33,005 nt of DNA from Actinomycetota bacterium (GTDB lineage: Bacteria > Actinomycetota > Actinomycetes > Streptosporangiales > Streptosporangiaceae). Positions 8,807 through 17,478 of this stretch are shown piece by piece. Each line of letters opens with the position of its first letter. The stretch's first letter is position 1. The stretch covers positions 1-33,005 of the forward strand of contig DAHVAR010000130.1 in NCBI GenBank assembly GCA_027314515.1. The letters run 5' to 3'. Position numbers and translations under genes: made by a program. A model generated the notes under the pieces. That model was not told the origin of the DNA. It saw nothing but the letters and a program-made list of their open reading frames with translations, and did not search any database.

Positions 8807-9092
8807 ACCGTGTGGAGCGGCTCGGCTGGCTCATCGGCGGGGGCACCTTCACCGCCGTCGGCCTCCGGTCAGGCAGTGACCCGGGGACCGGCCGAGCTCT
8901 GATGGCTACGCAACCGATAACAAACCGTGACACCGCTTCCTCTAGGCCCTGGGGCTAGAAGAGTTCTACGCTTCGGTCAAGTTTTCTTAACTGCGCGAGT
9001 GCCACGCGTGGCGCTGCCAGGCAAGCGGAGCGGAACCCGCGGGCCCGACTTCGGCAGGCGCGGCACAGCGTCAGTCAGCCAGGAGGAACGGA
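8807..9092 (+). promoter_or_regulatory. Leader region of the oligopeptide ABC operon with palindromes
   Basis: No gene is seen. The best signal is AGTGCCACGCGTGGCGCT at 8998-9015, which matches its own reverse complement at 16 of 18 positions and has a perfect 12-bp core at 9001-9012. Its CG-centred symmetry resembles LacI-type or similar operators. Two weaker symmetric elements lie at 8942-8958 (CTAGGCCC..GGGGCTAG) and 8956-8968 (TAGAA-GAG-TTCTA). AGGAGGAA before 9093 is a strong RBS. No clear -35/-10 pair was found. Confidence 0.4.
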
Positions 9093-10967
9093 ATGAGACC
9101 ATTTGCCCGCACGGGCGCCAAGGCGGCGATCCTCGCCGTCGTCGGCGCCACGGCGCTGGCCGCATGCGGCAGCAGCCCCAGCGGCGGCAACAGCGTTCAG
9201 CTGACCCCGAACGGCGCGTTCGGCAAGGTGCCCGCAGCGGCAGCCTTCGGGCATGCCGGCACCATCACCGTGGCCGAGCCACCCGGCGCGACGCCTACCT
9301 GGATCTTCCCGGTAACCCCGGGCGCGAACGGATCGGTGTTCACCGCCTACTCGTTCCAGTACCTGATGTGGCGCCCGCTGAACTTCTTCCCGAACGGCGC
9401 GTCGGTCAGCGAAGACAAGCCGATGAGCATCGCAAACGACCCGGTCTGGAGCAACGGCGACAAGACGGTGTCGATCACGCTGAAGAACTGGAAGTGGTCT
9501 GACGGCCAGCCGATCACTTCCGCGGACGCTGAGTTCTACATCGACATGCTGAAGGCCGCGGTCAAGGTCAGCCCCGCCGATTACAGCAACTACACCCCCG
9601 GCGTCGGCATCCCGGACCAGGTCGTCAGCATGTCCACGCCGAACAGCCACACGCTGGTCATCAACCTGAACAAGACGGTCAACCCGCTCTGGTTCTTCGA
9701 GAACGACCTGGCCGCGGTCCAGCCGCTTCCAGCGCACGCGTGGGCAAAGGCGTCGGCGAGCGGCCCGATCCTGGACTTCACCAACCCGGCGAATGCCCTG
9801 AAGATCTACAACTTCCTGGCTGCCCAGTCGAAGTCGACCGGAACCTACGCCAGCAACCCGCTGTGGCAGGTCGTCGACGGGCCGTACAAGCTGACCGCGT
9901 TCAACAACACCACCGGCGCCTACACGATGGCACCGAACACCAGCTACAGCGGCCCGCATGCGGCCAAGGTCTCGACGCTGCAGGCAGTGCCGTTCACCTC
10001 CGACACGGCGGAGTTCAACGCGGTCAAGTCCGGCAGCATCGACCAGGGCTACGTGCCGTTCACCGACCTGCCGCAGGTGAAGTCGATCGAGAGCACCTAC
10101 AACGTGTTCGGGTTCCCGGACTTCGGCTTCGAGTACGTGACGTACAACTTCAAGGACACGACCGGCGACTTCAACAACATCATCAAGCAGTTGTACTTCC
10201 GCCAGGCATTCGCGCACCTGGAGGACGAGCCGGGCTACATCACGGCGTTCTTCCACGGCGCTGGCGGTCAAGGCTACGGCCCGGTACCGAGGATCCCCGT
10301 GTCGCCGTTCACCCCGGCCAACGCGACCACCGACCCTTACCCGTTCAGTGTGTCGACCGCGGCCAGCATCCTGAAGGCGCATGGCTGGACCGTCACTCCC
10401 GGCGGCACGGACGTGTGCAGCAAGCCGGGTACGGCCAGCACCGACTGCGGCGCCGGCATCCCGGCCGGCACCAGGCTGGCGTTCAACCTGATCTGGAACA
10501 CCAGCCCGGCCATCATCGGCCAGCAGATCACTGACCTGGTGGACCAGGCGAAGAAGGTCGGCATCAACATCACGCTGAAGTCCGACAACTTCAACCACAT
10601 GATCGCCACCTACTACGACGTGGCGCAGCCGAAGAACGACAACCTGTGGGCGATGGAGGACTTCGGCGGGTTCAGCAACTCGACGTACCCGACCACCAAC
10701 GGCATCTTCAACACCACCGGCACCTACAACATCGGCGGGTACTCCAACCCGGAGGCCAACAAGCTGATCGCCGCCTCCACGACCAGCAGCAACCCGGCTG
10801 CGGTGAAGGCCGAGGCGTCGTACCTGACCCAGCAGCAGCCCAGTCTGTTCCAGCCGAACGTCGACTTGATCGAGGTCTGGAAGAAGGCGATCTCCGGGCC
10901 GCCCGCCGCATTCGAGAACCTTACCCAGTACCAGCTCAGCCCGGAGTTCTGGTACTTCACCAAGTAG
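9093..10967 (+). CDS. Oligopeptide ABC transporter substrate-binding lipoprotein
   Basis: A 624-aa SBP_bac_5 (cluster C, DppA/OppA type) protein. The N-terminus has basic residues, a hydrophobic stretch and the lipobox LAAC with Cys25, so it should be lipid-anchored outside the membrane. Family motifs follow: NDPVWSNGDKTVSITLK, WSDGQPITSADAEF, then LYFRQAFAHLEDEPGYI (the conserved region where subunits normally read R-A-hydrophobic), and the C-terminal LIAASTTSSNPAAVKAEA segment. It captures peptides or similar solutes for the two permeases downstream. A strong AGGAGGAA RBS precedes the ATG. It is the first gene of the operon, 114 bp ahead of the permease gene, with a large hairpin in the gap. 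Confidence 0.93.
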   Translation: MRPFARTGAKAAILAVVGATALAACGSSPSGGNSVQLTPNGAFGKVPAAAAFGHAGTITVAEPPGATPTWIFPVTPGANGSVFTAYSFQYLMWRPLNFFPNGASVSEDKPMSIANDPVWSNGDKTVSITLKNWKWSDGQPITSADAEFYIDMLKAAVKVSPADYSNYTPGVGIPDQVVSMSTPNSHTLVINLNKTVNPLWFFENDLAAVQPLPAHAWAKASASGPILDFTNPANALKIYNFLAAQSKSTGTYASNPLWQVVDGPYKLTAFNNTTGAYTMAPNTSYSGPHAAKVSTLQAVPFTSDTAEFNAVKSGSIDQGYVPFTDLPQVKSIESTYNVFGFPDFGFEYVTYNFKDTTGDFNNIIKQLYFRQAFAHLEDEPGYITAFFHGAGGQGYGPVPRIPVSPFTPANATTDPYPFSVSTAASILKAHGWTVTPGGTDVCSKPGTASTDCGAGIPAGTRLAFNLIWNTSPAIIGQQITDLVDQAKKVGINITLKSDNFNHMIATYYDVAQPKNDNLWAMEDFGGFSNSTYPTTNGIFNTTGTYNIGGYSNPEANKLIAASTTSSNPAAVKAEASYLTQQQPSLFQPNVDLIEVWKKAISGPPAAFENLTQYQLSPEFWYFTK

Positions 10968-10995
10968 TAACAAGGCAGTAACCGCCGGTCCGGTC

Positions 10996-11031
10996 GCTCC
11001 TGTTCTCCTGCTACCGCAGGAGAACAGGAGC
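10996..11031 (+). terminator. Perfect 16-bp intercistronic hairpin
   Basis: GCTCCTGTTCTCCTGC (10996-11011) and GCAGGAGAACAGGAGC (11016-11031) pair perfectly across a TACC loop. No T-run follows (GTTTACC appears about 8 nt later). The hairpin is therefore more likely an mRNA-stabilising or partial-termination element that keeps binding-protein levels above permease levels, as is common in ABC importer operons, than a full terminator. Confidence 0.7.
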
Positions 11032-11081
11032 GCCGGCCGGTTTACCCCGTCCGCGCGCCGCGCGCCGGGACAGGAGGACCT

Positions 11082-12029
11082 GTGACCGCTTACCTGATCC
11101 GCCGGGTGATCACGTCGATCGTCGTGCTACTCGGCGTCTCGATCGTGATCTTCTTCCTGCTGCACCTGATCTACCCCTCGCCGGCGCAGGACGTGCTCGG
11201 CGCGAAGGCGACGAATGCGGCTGTCAACGCCTGGAACAAGCAGAACGGCTTTGACCGGCCGTGGATCCTGCAGTACCTGAGCTATATCGGCAACGCGCTG
11301 CACGGCAACCTCGGCTACTCCTACAAGCTGAACCAGAGCGTGGCGGCGCTGTTCGGGGAGCGCTGGGCCAGGAGCCTCTACCTGTCCGGCATGTCGCTGC
11401 TGCTGTCGGTCCTGCTCGCCATCCCGCTCGGGATTTACCAGGCGGTGCGCAGGAACAGCCTGAGCGACAACACGATGACGACCGCGGCTTTCATCCTGTA
11501 CGCGATGCCGGTGTTCTTCCTGGCGCTGATCTTGATCCAGGCCTTCGCGCTCTCGCTGCACATCTTCAGCTACGAGGCCAGCCAGTCCACCTCGGTCTGG
11601 GCGGTGATGGCCGACTGGCATGCGATGACACTGCCGATCGCGACCCTGACGCTGATCAGCGTGGCGGGTTACTCGCGCTACATGCGGTCGTCGGCCATGG
11701 ACGCGCTGGCACAGGACTACATCAAGGCTGCCAGGGCGAAGGGGCTTCCGGAGCGACTCGTGCTGTTCCGCCACCTCGTGCGCAACGCCTGCCTGCCGAT
11801 GGTGACGCTGATCGGCCTCTCGATCCCGGTGCTGCTGGCCGGCAACCTGATCACCGAGCAGGTGTTCAACTACCAGGGTCTCGGGCTGCTGTTCTACAAC
11901 AGCCTGGGCAACGTGGATTACGACGTGCTGATCGCCTACACACTGATCGGCGCGACGCTGGTGATCGTTGGCAACCTGGTCGCCGACATCGCCCTGACCG
12001 TCGCCGACCCGCGCATCAGGCTCGCCTGA
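11082..12029 (+). CDS. Oligopeptide ABC transporter permease, DppB/OppB type
   Basis: A 315-aa inner-membrane permease. An N-terminal helix (LIRRVITSIVVLLGVSIVIF) is followed by the periplasmic segment with FDRPWILQYLSYIGNALHGN and five further helices. The EAA loop that docks on the ATPase is DYIKAARAKGLPERLVLFRH. The start is GTG 11082, with CAGGAGG seven bases upstream. It should pair with the DppC-type permease encoded 21 bp downstream to form the translocation channel. Confidence 0.93.
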   Translation: MTAYLIRRVITSIVVLLGVSIVIFFLLHLIYPSPAQDVLGAKATNAAVNAWNKQNGFDRPWILQYLSYIGNALHGNLGYSYKLNQSVAALFGERWARSLYLSGMSLLLSVLLAIPLGIYQAVRRNSLSDNTMTTAAFILYAMPVFFLALILIQAFALSLHIFSYEASQSTSVWAVMADWHAMTLPIATLTLISVAGYSRYMRSSAMDALAQDYIKAARAKGLPERLVLFRHLVRNACLPMVTLIGLSIPVLLAGNLITEQVFNYQGLGLLFYNSLGNVDYDVLIAYTLIGATLVIVGNLVADIALTVADPRIRLA

Positions 12030-12050
12030 TCGCCGGGAAAGGAGGCCACC

Positions 12051-12974
12051 ATGAGCAACATAGACAGCCTGGTCCTTTCGCCGCTCGGCGGCGCGCGATT
12101 GCCCGAGGGCGGCGACGTCGGCCCGATCCAGAGCGGCTGGCGGCTCGCGGTACGTGAGTTCGCCAGCAACCGGCTGGCCGTGCTCGGCTCGGCCATCCTC
12201 GTGTTCTTCCTGGTGTTCTGCTTCGCCGGGCCGCTCTTTTATCACGGTCAGACGATCAACACCAACCTGCTGGCCACTAACCTGCCGCCCGGGGCTGGCC
12301 ACCTGCTCGGCACTACCAGCGAGGGGTTCGACGAGCTGGCACTGCTGATGCGGGGCGGGCAGGCGTCACTGGAGGTGGCGTTCCTCGCTGCCGCGTTCGG
12401 CATCGTGCTGGGCTCGATCTGGGGCGCGGTGGCCGGCCTGGTCGGCGGCATTGTCGACTCGGTAATGATGCGGATCGTGGACGTGTTCCTGTCCATCCCG
12501 ATCCTGTTCGTGGTGCTGATCATCGCGGTCAGGTACGGCCCGTCCGTGCTCAGCCTGGGCCTGATCATCGGTGGCTACTACTGGCTCGTCCCGGCCAGGC
12601 TGGTCCGCGGCGAGGTGCTCACGTTGCGGACCCGTGACTTCGTGTCCGCGGCGCGGATCGCCGGAGTCCGGCCCTGGCGGCTGATCGGCAGGCACCTCAT
12701 CCCCAACGCGGTTGGCGTCATGATCGTCAATGTGACGTTCAACGTGGCGGACGCGATCCTCCTCGTGGCCGCGCTCGGCTACCTGGGCTTCGGGCTGCAG
12801 TATCCCACCGAGGACTGGGGCGACATGCTGTCTAATGGCATCGGCTACATGCAGGACGGCTACTGGTGGCTGGTCTACCCGGTCGGGGCCTGCATCGTCC
12901 TGGTGGTGATGGCCTGCAACCTCATCGGTGACGCGCTGCGCGACTCGTTCGACGTCCGGCTGCGCCGACGCTGA
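12051..12974 (+). CDS. Oligopeptide ABC transporter permease, DppC/OppC type
   Basis: A 307-aa permease. The N-terminal cytoplasmic tail leads into WRLAVREFASNRLAVLGS and the first membrane helix, as in OppC proteins. HLLGTTSEGFDELALLMRGG is the typical periplasmic motif, with an SEG variation of the usual GTD-x-x-GRD. The EAA loop is RDFVSAARIAGVRPWRLIGR. GAAAGGAGGCCACC gives a near-ideal RBS before ATG 12051. It is the second channel subunit of the importer and is followed 48 bp later by the ATPase gene. Confidence 0.93.
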   Translation: MSNIDSLVLSPLGGARLPEGGDVGPIQSGWRLAVREFASNRLAVLGSAILVFFLVFCFAGPLFYHGQTINTNLLATNLPPGAGHLLGTTSEGFDELALLMRGGQASLEVAFLAAAFGIVLGSIWGAVAGLVGGIVDSVMMRIVDVFLSIPILFVVLIIAVRYGPSVLSLGLIIGGYYWLVPARLVRGEVLTLRTRDFVSAARIAGVRPWRLIGRHLIPNAVGVMIVNVTFNVADAILLVAALGYLGFGLQYPTEDWGDMLSNGIGYMQDGYWWLVYPVGACIVLVVMACNLIGDALRDSFDVRLRRR

Positions 12975-13022
12975 CCACCCGGCGCCCGGACCCCACGCAC
13001 ACACCCAAGGAGCACTCCCGAG

Positions 13023-15170
13023 ATGGCACCGGTACTCCAGCTCGACAATCTGTCCGCCGACATCCAGCTCAGCAGGTCGGTGGTGCATCCGGTCGCTAAT
13101 GTCAGCCTGCACATCGAATCCGGGGAGACGCTCGGGCTCGTGGGTGAGTCGGGTTGCGGCAAGTCGATGACCGGGCTGTCCATCCTGGGCCTGCTGCCAC
13201 CCGGCGGCCAGATCACCGAGGGCTCGATCAAGCTGGACGGCAGGGACCTTGTCGGGCTCTCGGAGGCGGACCTGCGGTCCGTCCGCGGGAACGAGATCGC
13301 GATGATCTTCCAGGATCCGCTGACGTCGCTGGACCCGACCAAGACCATCGGCTACCAGGTGTCCGAGCCGGTCCGGCTGCACCGGGGACTGACCAAGAAG
13401 GAAGCACTCGACCGTGCCGCCGAAGTGCTCGGCCTGGTCGGGCTGCCGAGGCCATCCGAACGGCTGGCCGACTACCCGCACCAGCTGTCGGGCGGCCTGC
13501 GGCAGCGCGTGATGATCGCGATGGCGCTGTCCTGCGAGCCAAAGGTGCTGGTCGCGGATGAGCCCACCACGGCGCTGGACGTCACTATCCAGGCGCAGAT
13601 CCTGGCCCTGCTCGATGACCTCAAGGCCCGGCTGGGGATGGCAGTCCTGCTGGTCACGCACGACATGGGCGTAATCGCCGGGCACACCGACCGAGTCAAC
13701 GTGATGTACGCGGGCCGGATCGTGGAGGAGGCAACAACCGAGCAGCTGTTCGCGCACATGCACCATCCGTACACTCAGGCGCTGCTCGGATCCATTCCGC
13801 GACTGAGCCAGTCGGGAACCGAGCGCCTGGCGAACATCCCCGGAGTGCCGCCGGACCTGTCCAACCCGCCGGTCGGCTGCCGGTTCGCGCCGCGCTGCGC
13901 GAGGATGACGGACAAGTGCACGACCGCCGAGCCTCCGCTGCTCAGCGAGGACGTGGCGCACAGGTTCGCGTGCTGGCACCCGGTGGACGGCCCGCTCGCG
14001 CTGGCCAAGATTACCGACAGTGCTCCCGCGAAGGCCGCGACCATCGGCCGGGAACAGCTGCCGAGTGCGGTGGCCGTGACCGAGCTGACCGCCCGCGACG
14101 CGGCGGAGGCGCCCGGCGGAGTGCTGCTTGAGGTGCGCGACCTGGTGAAGGAGTTTCCGGTGACGGCCGGCATGGTGCTGCAGCGCAAGGTCGGCAGCGT
14201 CAAGGCGGTGTCCGGAGTGTCCTTCACGATCGAGGCGGGCCAGACATTTGGCCTCGTCGGCGAATCCGGCTGCGGCAAGACCACGATCGGCAAGCTGGTC
14301 GTCGCGCTGGAGAAGGCAACCTCAGGCCAGGTGCTGCTGGGCGGCCGGGACCTCGCGTCCATGCACGGCAAGGCGCTGCGTCACCATCGGCGTAACCTGC
14401 AGCTCATGTTCCAGGATCCGTACTCCTCCCTTGACCCGCGCATGCGGGTGGGCGCGATCATCAGGGAGCCGCTCACGGCACAGGGCATCGGCAGCCACAA
14501 AGAGCAGCAGGACCGGGTCTTCGAGCTGCTGGATGAGGTCGGCCTGGCGCGTAACGCCGTCGAGCGGTACCCGCATGAGTTCTCCGGCGGCCAGCGCCAG
14601 CGGATCGGGCTAGCCAGGGCGCTGACCCTGAATCCGCAGCTGATCGTGGCAGACGAGCCGGTCAGCGCGCTGGACGTGTCGATTCAGGCGCAAGTGCTCA
14701 ACTTGATGAAGCGGCTGCAGACCGACCACGGGCTGACCTACCTGGTGATCTCGCACGACCTTGCGGTGGTCAAGTACATGGCCAGCACAATCGGCGTCAT
14801 GTACCTCGGCAAACTGGTGGAGGTCGGCTCCGGCGATGACATCTACCAGCGGCCGGCGCACCCGTACACCGCGGGCCTGATCAACACGATCCCGATCCCG
14901 GATCCGCAGGCCGCGAAGGCGCGCAGCGAGGTCGGCATCCAGGGTGAGCTGCCCAGCGCGCTCAACCCGCCGTCGGGCTGCCGGTTCCGCACCAGGTGCC
15001 CGTTCCTCCAGGAGCGCTGCGTGGAGGAAGAGCCGCAGCTACGCTCGTTTGGTCCCGGCCACATCGCCGCTTGCCACTTCCCGCTGCAGGGCTACGAGCC
15101 GCCGGCTGCGGCCACAGCGGCTGCCGCGGCGGGCACAGGTTCGGCCTTCGGCGGCGCGGTCACCGGCTGA
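13023..15170 (+). CDS. Fused double ATP-binding protein of the oligopeptide importer (DppD-DppF type)
   Basis: A 715-aa protein with two complete ABC ATPase domains in tandem. Domain 1: Walker A GESGCGKS at 41-48, signature LSGGLRQRV, Walker [13 protein letters not shown], and the C-terminal oligopeptide cap GCRFAPRCA. Domain 2: Walker A from residue 413 (GESGCGKTT), signature FSGGQRQRI, Walker [13 protein letters not shown] and cap GCRFRTRCP. The linker is about 60 residues, Ala- and Thr-rich. Fusion of the D and F subunits is known in this family (for example GsiA). AAGGAG precedes the ATG. The stop codon lies inside a 12-bp tandem repeat. Confidence 0.94.
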   Translation: MAPVLQLDNLSADIQLSRSVVHPVANVSLHIESGETLGLVGESGCGKSMTGLSILGLLPPGGQITEGSIKLDGRDLVGLSEADLRSVRGNEIAMIFQDPLTSLDPTKTIGYQVSEPVRLHRGLTKKEALDRAAEVLGLVGLPRPSERLADYPHQLSGGLRQRVMIAMALSCEPKVLVADEPTTALDVTIQAQILALLDDLKARLGMAVLLVTHDMGVIAGHTDRVNVMYAGRIVEEATTEQLFAHMHHPYTQALLGSIPRLSQSGTERLANIPGVPPDLSNPPVGCRFAPRCARMTDKCTTAEPPLLSEDVAHRFACWHPVDGPLALAKITDSAPAKAATIGREQLPSAVAVTELTARDAAEAPGGVLLEVRDLVKEFPVTAGMVLQRKVGSVKAVSGVSFTIEAGQTFGLVGESGCGKTTIGKLVVALEKATSGQVLLGGRDLASMHGKALRHHRRNLQLMFQDPYSSLDPRMRVGAIIREPLTAQGIGSHKEQQDRVFELLDEVGLARNAVERYPHEFSGGQRQRIGLARALTLNPQLIVADEPVSALDVSIQAQVLNLMKRLQTDHGLTYLVISHDLAVVKYMASTIGVMYLGKLVEVGSGDDIYQRPAHPYTAGLINTIPIPDPQAAKARSEVGIQGELPSALNPPSGCRFRTRCPFLQERCVEEEPQLRSFGPGHIAACHFPLQGYEPPAAATAAAAAGTGSAFGGAVTG

Positions 15171-15197
15171 CCGCGCGGCTGACCGCGCGGGTGACCG
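15157..15197 (+). repeat. Tandem 12-bp repeat inside an inverted repeat at the operon end
   Basis: GGCTGACCGCGC occurs twice in a row (15165-15188), followed by a third partial copy, GGGTGACCG. The block is flanked by CGGTCACC (15157-15164) and GGTGACCG (15190-15197), which pair perfectly. The TGA stop of the ATPase gene is in the first copy. It may work as a weak terminator, or it may be a scar at the junction where the VapC remnant begins. Confidence 0.5.
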
Positions 15198-15204
15198 GCT
15201 CGCC

Positions 15205-15568
15205 GAACGCGCCGGCGAGAAGCTGGTGTCCTCGGACTTGCTGCGGGTCACGCACGGCGCCAGGTCGATCGGGCTCGACCTGGCCCACAGGCTCGCAGCG
15301 GTGTGGGATCGCGGCTGCATCCGGGTCGGGGAACTGTGGGACGACTACTGTCGGCATCCGTACCTGCCGCGGCTGGTTGCGCGGGCCGTGCTGGACACAG
15401 GCATCGCAGCTATGGCCGCGCGGCACCGTCCGGTCCGGGGACGCGATGTACGTGGCGCTGGCCGAAGCCTTCTCCGCAACGTTGATCACCCTCGATGACC
15501 GGCTGGCGCGCGCCCGCGGGCCCCGCTGCCAGATCGAAGCCATCGGCGCTGACGGTCGCCGGTCATGA
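15205..15568 (+). pseudogene. Decayed VapC-like PIN-domain toxin
   Basis: Two adjacent frames together read as a VapC toxin. The first frame gives RAGEKLVSSDLLRV and later CRHPYLPRLVARA, which match the middle and helix 5 region of the family. Near 15434 the match jumps by one frame to SGDAMYVALAEAFSATLIT and LDDRLARARGPRCQIEAI, the well-conserved C-terminal half with its two acidic residues (GDAMY, LDDRLA). The N-terminal DASVL-type motif with the first catalytic Asp is missing, apparently lost where the sequence meets the ABC operon. No VapB antitoxin is visible. I read this as a dead toxin gene. The family assignment is from motif memory; the frameshift is seen directly. Confidence 0.65.
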
Positions 15569-15808
15569 CCTCGTCGTCGGCGTCTTCGGAGTGGCTGGGT
15601 TGCCGGTACCCAGCGCCAACGCGCAAGCCTGCTCCAGCCGCGATCCCGCGGCTCTCTGGCAAACCTGGCTGAGGAAGTCGGGGCACGCCCTGTTCCGCTT
15701 TGTCGTGTTGCACCGGGCTCCAGCACGGGCAACTCGCAAGGCCCCACGCGTCCGCGAGCGTGGGTGACATGCTTGACCGGGCGGTCTCGATGTCGGCGAT
15801 GGCAGCGG
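15569..15808. other. Intergenic region without a recognised gene
   Basis: This stretch of about 240 bp lies between the VapC remnant and the convergent ammonium transporter gene. Open frames cross it on both strands, but none shows a family motif or sensible composition. Confidence 0.5.
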
Positions 15809-17299
15809 TCAAGCGGGCAGCCGCGAAGCGACTGGCGTCGCGGCTGCCCGTTCCCGGAAACTAGATGCGCTGCGCCCACCGCAGCCCGCCGCTAGTCGCT
15901 GATCACCTCGGGCGTCGGCGTCGGCGTGGTGTTGCAGCGCGCCGTCCGGGGTTCCGTCGCCCGCCATGGCCGGGGCCAGGTCGGGCTCCTCCATCGGGTA
16001 GGCCACCTCGCCGTGGACCAGGATGTCGCCGGCTACCAGCTCGGCGTCCGGCATGCGCAGCGGCGTGAAGAACTTGATCACGCGCAGGATCACGTAGGTG
16101 ACGATCGCATCCCAGACGATCACCGTGAGCGCGGCGCCTGCCTGGATCAGCAGTTGCTTCGGGTGACCGTAGAACAAGCCGGCCGTCGTCACGTCCGGGT
16201 TCTTGCCGAGGCCCAGGTACACGATCATCTTCGGATCGGCCAGCAAGCCGACGAGCAGGCCGCCGAACAGTCCGGCGAAGCCGTGCGTGTAGACCACGCC
16301 GAGTGCGTCATCCACCTTGTTAAACGGCCAGACTTTCCGCGGCAGGTACCCGAAGAGCCCCCACACCAGGCCCGACGTGACCGCGCCAATGACTATCGCG
16401 CCGACGCCGTTGACGTAGCCGGCGGCCGGCGTGATGCCGACCAGGCCACAGATCATGCCGTTGACGCCGCCAAGGAACGTGGGCTTCTTCTCCTTGCCGA
16501 AGCCCATGTCCATGACGATCCAGGTCATCATCGCGACGGCAGTCGCGAGGTTGGTGTTGAGCACGGCCGCCGTCGCGTCGGCGCCGGCGAAGTACGGGTC
16601 TCCGCCGTTGAAGCCGTTCCAGCCGAGCCACAGGATGCCGGCGCCGACGGCGATGAACAGCAGGTTGTTCGGGACCGCCTTCTCCCGGTCGCGGGCAAGC
16701 CGGGGCCCTACCATGGCCGCGGCGACGAACCCGGAGACGCCAGCCGCCAGGTGGATGACATAACCGCCGGAGAAGTCCAGCGCGCCCTTGCCGGCCCAGA
16801 AACCGCCGCCCCAGAGCAGGAACGCGTTGACCGCGTAAGCGAACGTGATCCAGAGCGGCACGAAGATCAGCCAGACCTTGAACTTGATCCGGCCGATGAC
16901 GCTGCCGATGAACAAAATCGGCGTGATGGCGGCGAACACGAACTGGAAATAGACCAGCGAGCCCTCGGGGAACCTGAAGTTCGGCATCAGGCCCTTGAGC
17001 AGCGGGATGCTGGCTTGCGCTTGTTCCCCGCCGGCACCGACGACCGTGGCTGGCTTACCGACGAACGTCGATATCCACGGCGAGCCGAAGCCCATCTTGA
17101 AGGCCCACAGCACCCACACGATCAAGGTAAGCGCGAACGCGGCGAACACCATCATCATGGTGTTCACTGCCCACTTGCGCTGGACGATGCCGCCATACAA
17201 GACGGCCAGCGCGGGAATGCTCATCAAGCCGACGAGCGTGGCCGCTGTCATCTGCCAGGCGTTGTCGCCCGAGCTGAGCCAGCTTAGGTAGGGAGTCAC
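15809..17299 (-). CDS. amt: Ammonium transporter Amt
   Basis: A 496-aa membrane protein with the eleven-helix Amt fold: SSGDNAWQMTAATLVGLM (helix 1), GGIVQRKWAVNTM, and DFSGGYVIHLAAGVSGFV with the first pore His183. LGWNGFNGG follows, then YTHGFAGLFGG with the second pore His339. It imports ammonium. GTG 17299 was chosen because GGAGGCGGAGA sits directly upstream; the frame continues to 17359 without support. The last 45 or so residues are a cytoplasmic tail of unusual Asp/Ala/Arg-rich composition, ending in a region that encodes a perfect DNA hairpin. No glnK or glnD follows, unlike the common amt-glnK-glnD order in actinomycetes. A GlnR-like box lies upstream. Confidence 0.93.
   Translation of the reverse strand: MTPYLSWLSSGDNAWQMTAATLVGLMSIPALAVLYGGIVQRKWAVNTMMMVFAAFALTLIVWVLWAFKMGFGSPWISTFVGKPATVVGAGGEQAQASIPLLKGLMPNFRFPEGSLVYFQFVFAAITPILFIGSVIGRIKFKVWLIFVPLWITFAYAVNAFLLWGGGFWAGKGALDFSGGYVIHLAAGVSGFVAAAMVGPRLARDREKAVPNNLLFIAVGAGILWLGWNGFNGGDPYFAGADATAAVLNTNLATAVAMMTWIVMDMGFGKEKKPTFLGGVNGMICGLVGITPAAGYVNGVGAIVIGAVTSGLVWGLFGYLPRKVWPFNKVDDALGVVYTHGFAGLFGGLLVGLLADPKMIVYLGLGKNPDVTTAGLFYGHPKQLLIQAGAALTVIVWDAIVTYVILRVIKFFTPLRMPDAELVAGDILVHGEVAYPMEEPDLAPAMAGDGTPDGALQHHADADARGDQRLAAGCGGRSASSFRERAAATPVASRLPA
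15814..15850 (-). terminator. 13-bp perfect hairpin overlapping the amt 3' end
   Basis: CGGGCAGCCGCGA (15814-15826) and TCGCGGCTGCCCG (15838-15850) pair perfectly around an 11-nt loop. The hairpin lies within the last coding codons of amt and is not followed by a T-run on either strand. It could end amt transcription or block antisense reading from the plus strand. Confidence 0.5.
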
Positions 17300-17414
17300 T
17301 CTCCGCCTCCAGAGGCTGAAGCGAAGGGTTGCCGGGTGCCAGGCGTCGGCGACCAGCACGGTCCCAGCCGACCGCTTCGGTTTCGTCAGGTCGGTTCATG
17401 TCTCCCACGAGATC

Positions 17415-17441
17415 GTTTCCGCCAGATTTCGCGATCGTTAC
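17415..17441 (-). promoter_or_regulatory. GlnR-type binding box upstream of amt
   Basis: On the minus strand the sequence reads GTAAC, 6 nt, GAAAT, 6 nt, GAAAC. The actinomycete GlnR box is GTnAC-n6-GAAAC repeated. The first site matches fully, the second four of five, and the third keeps three of the four fixed bases, all with exact 6-nt spacing. The box ends 116 bp before the amt start, a normal place for nitrogen control of this gene. The consensus is recalled from Streptomyces and Mycobacterium work; binding here is inferred. Confidence 0.6.
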
Positions 17442-17478
17442 GCCGGCCGCACAAGCCGCCTGCGGGGCGCCAGCCTTG

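Noticed and set aside
9075-10973. 632-aa minus-strand frame opposite the binding-protein gene
   Set aside because: It mirrors the lipoprotein gene almost exactly, and its Arg/Val/Gly-rich content shows no family signature.
15926-17287. 453-aa plus-strand frame opposite amt
   Set aside because: It is His/Asp/Arg-rich shadow sequence; the minus strand has unmistakable Amt helices.
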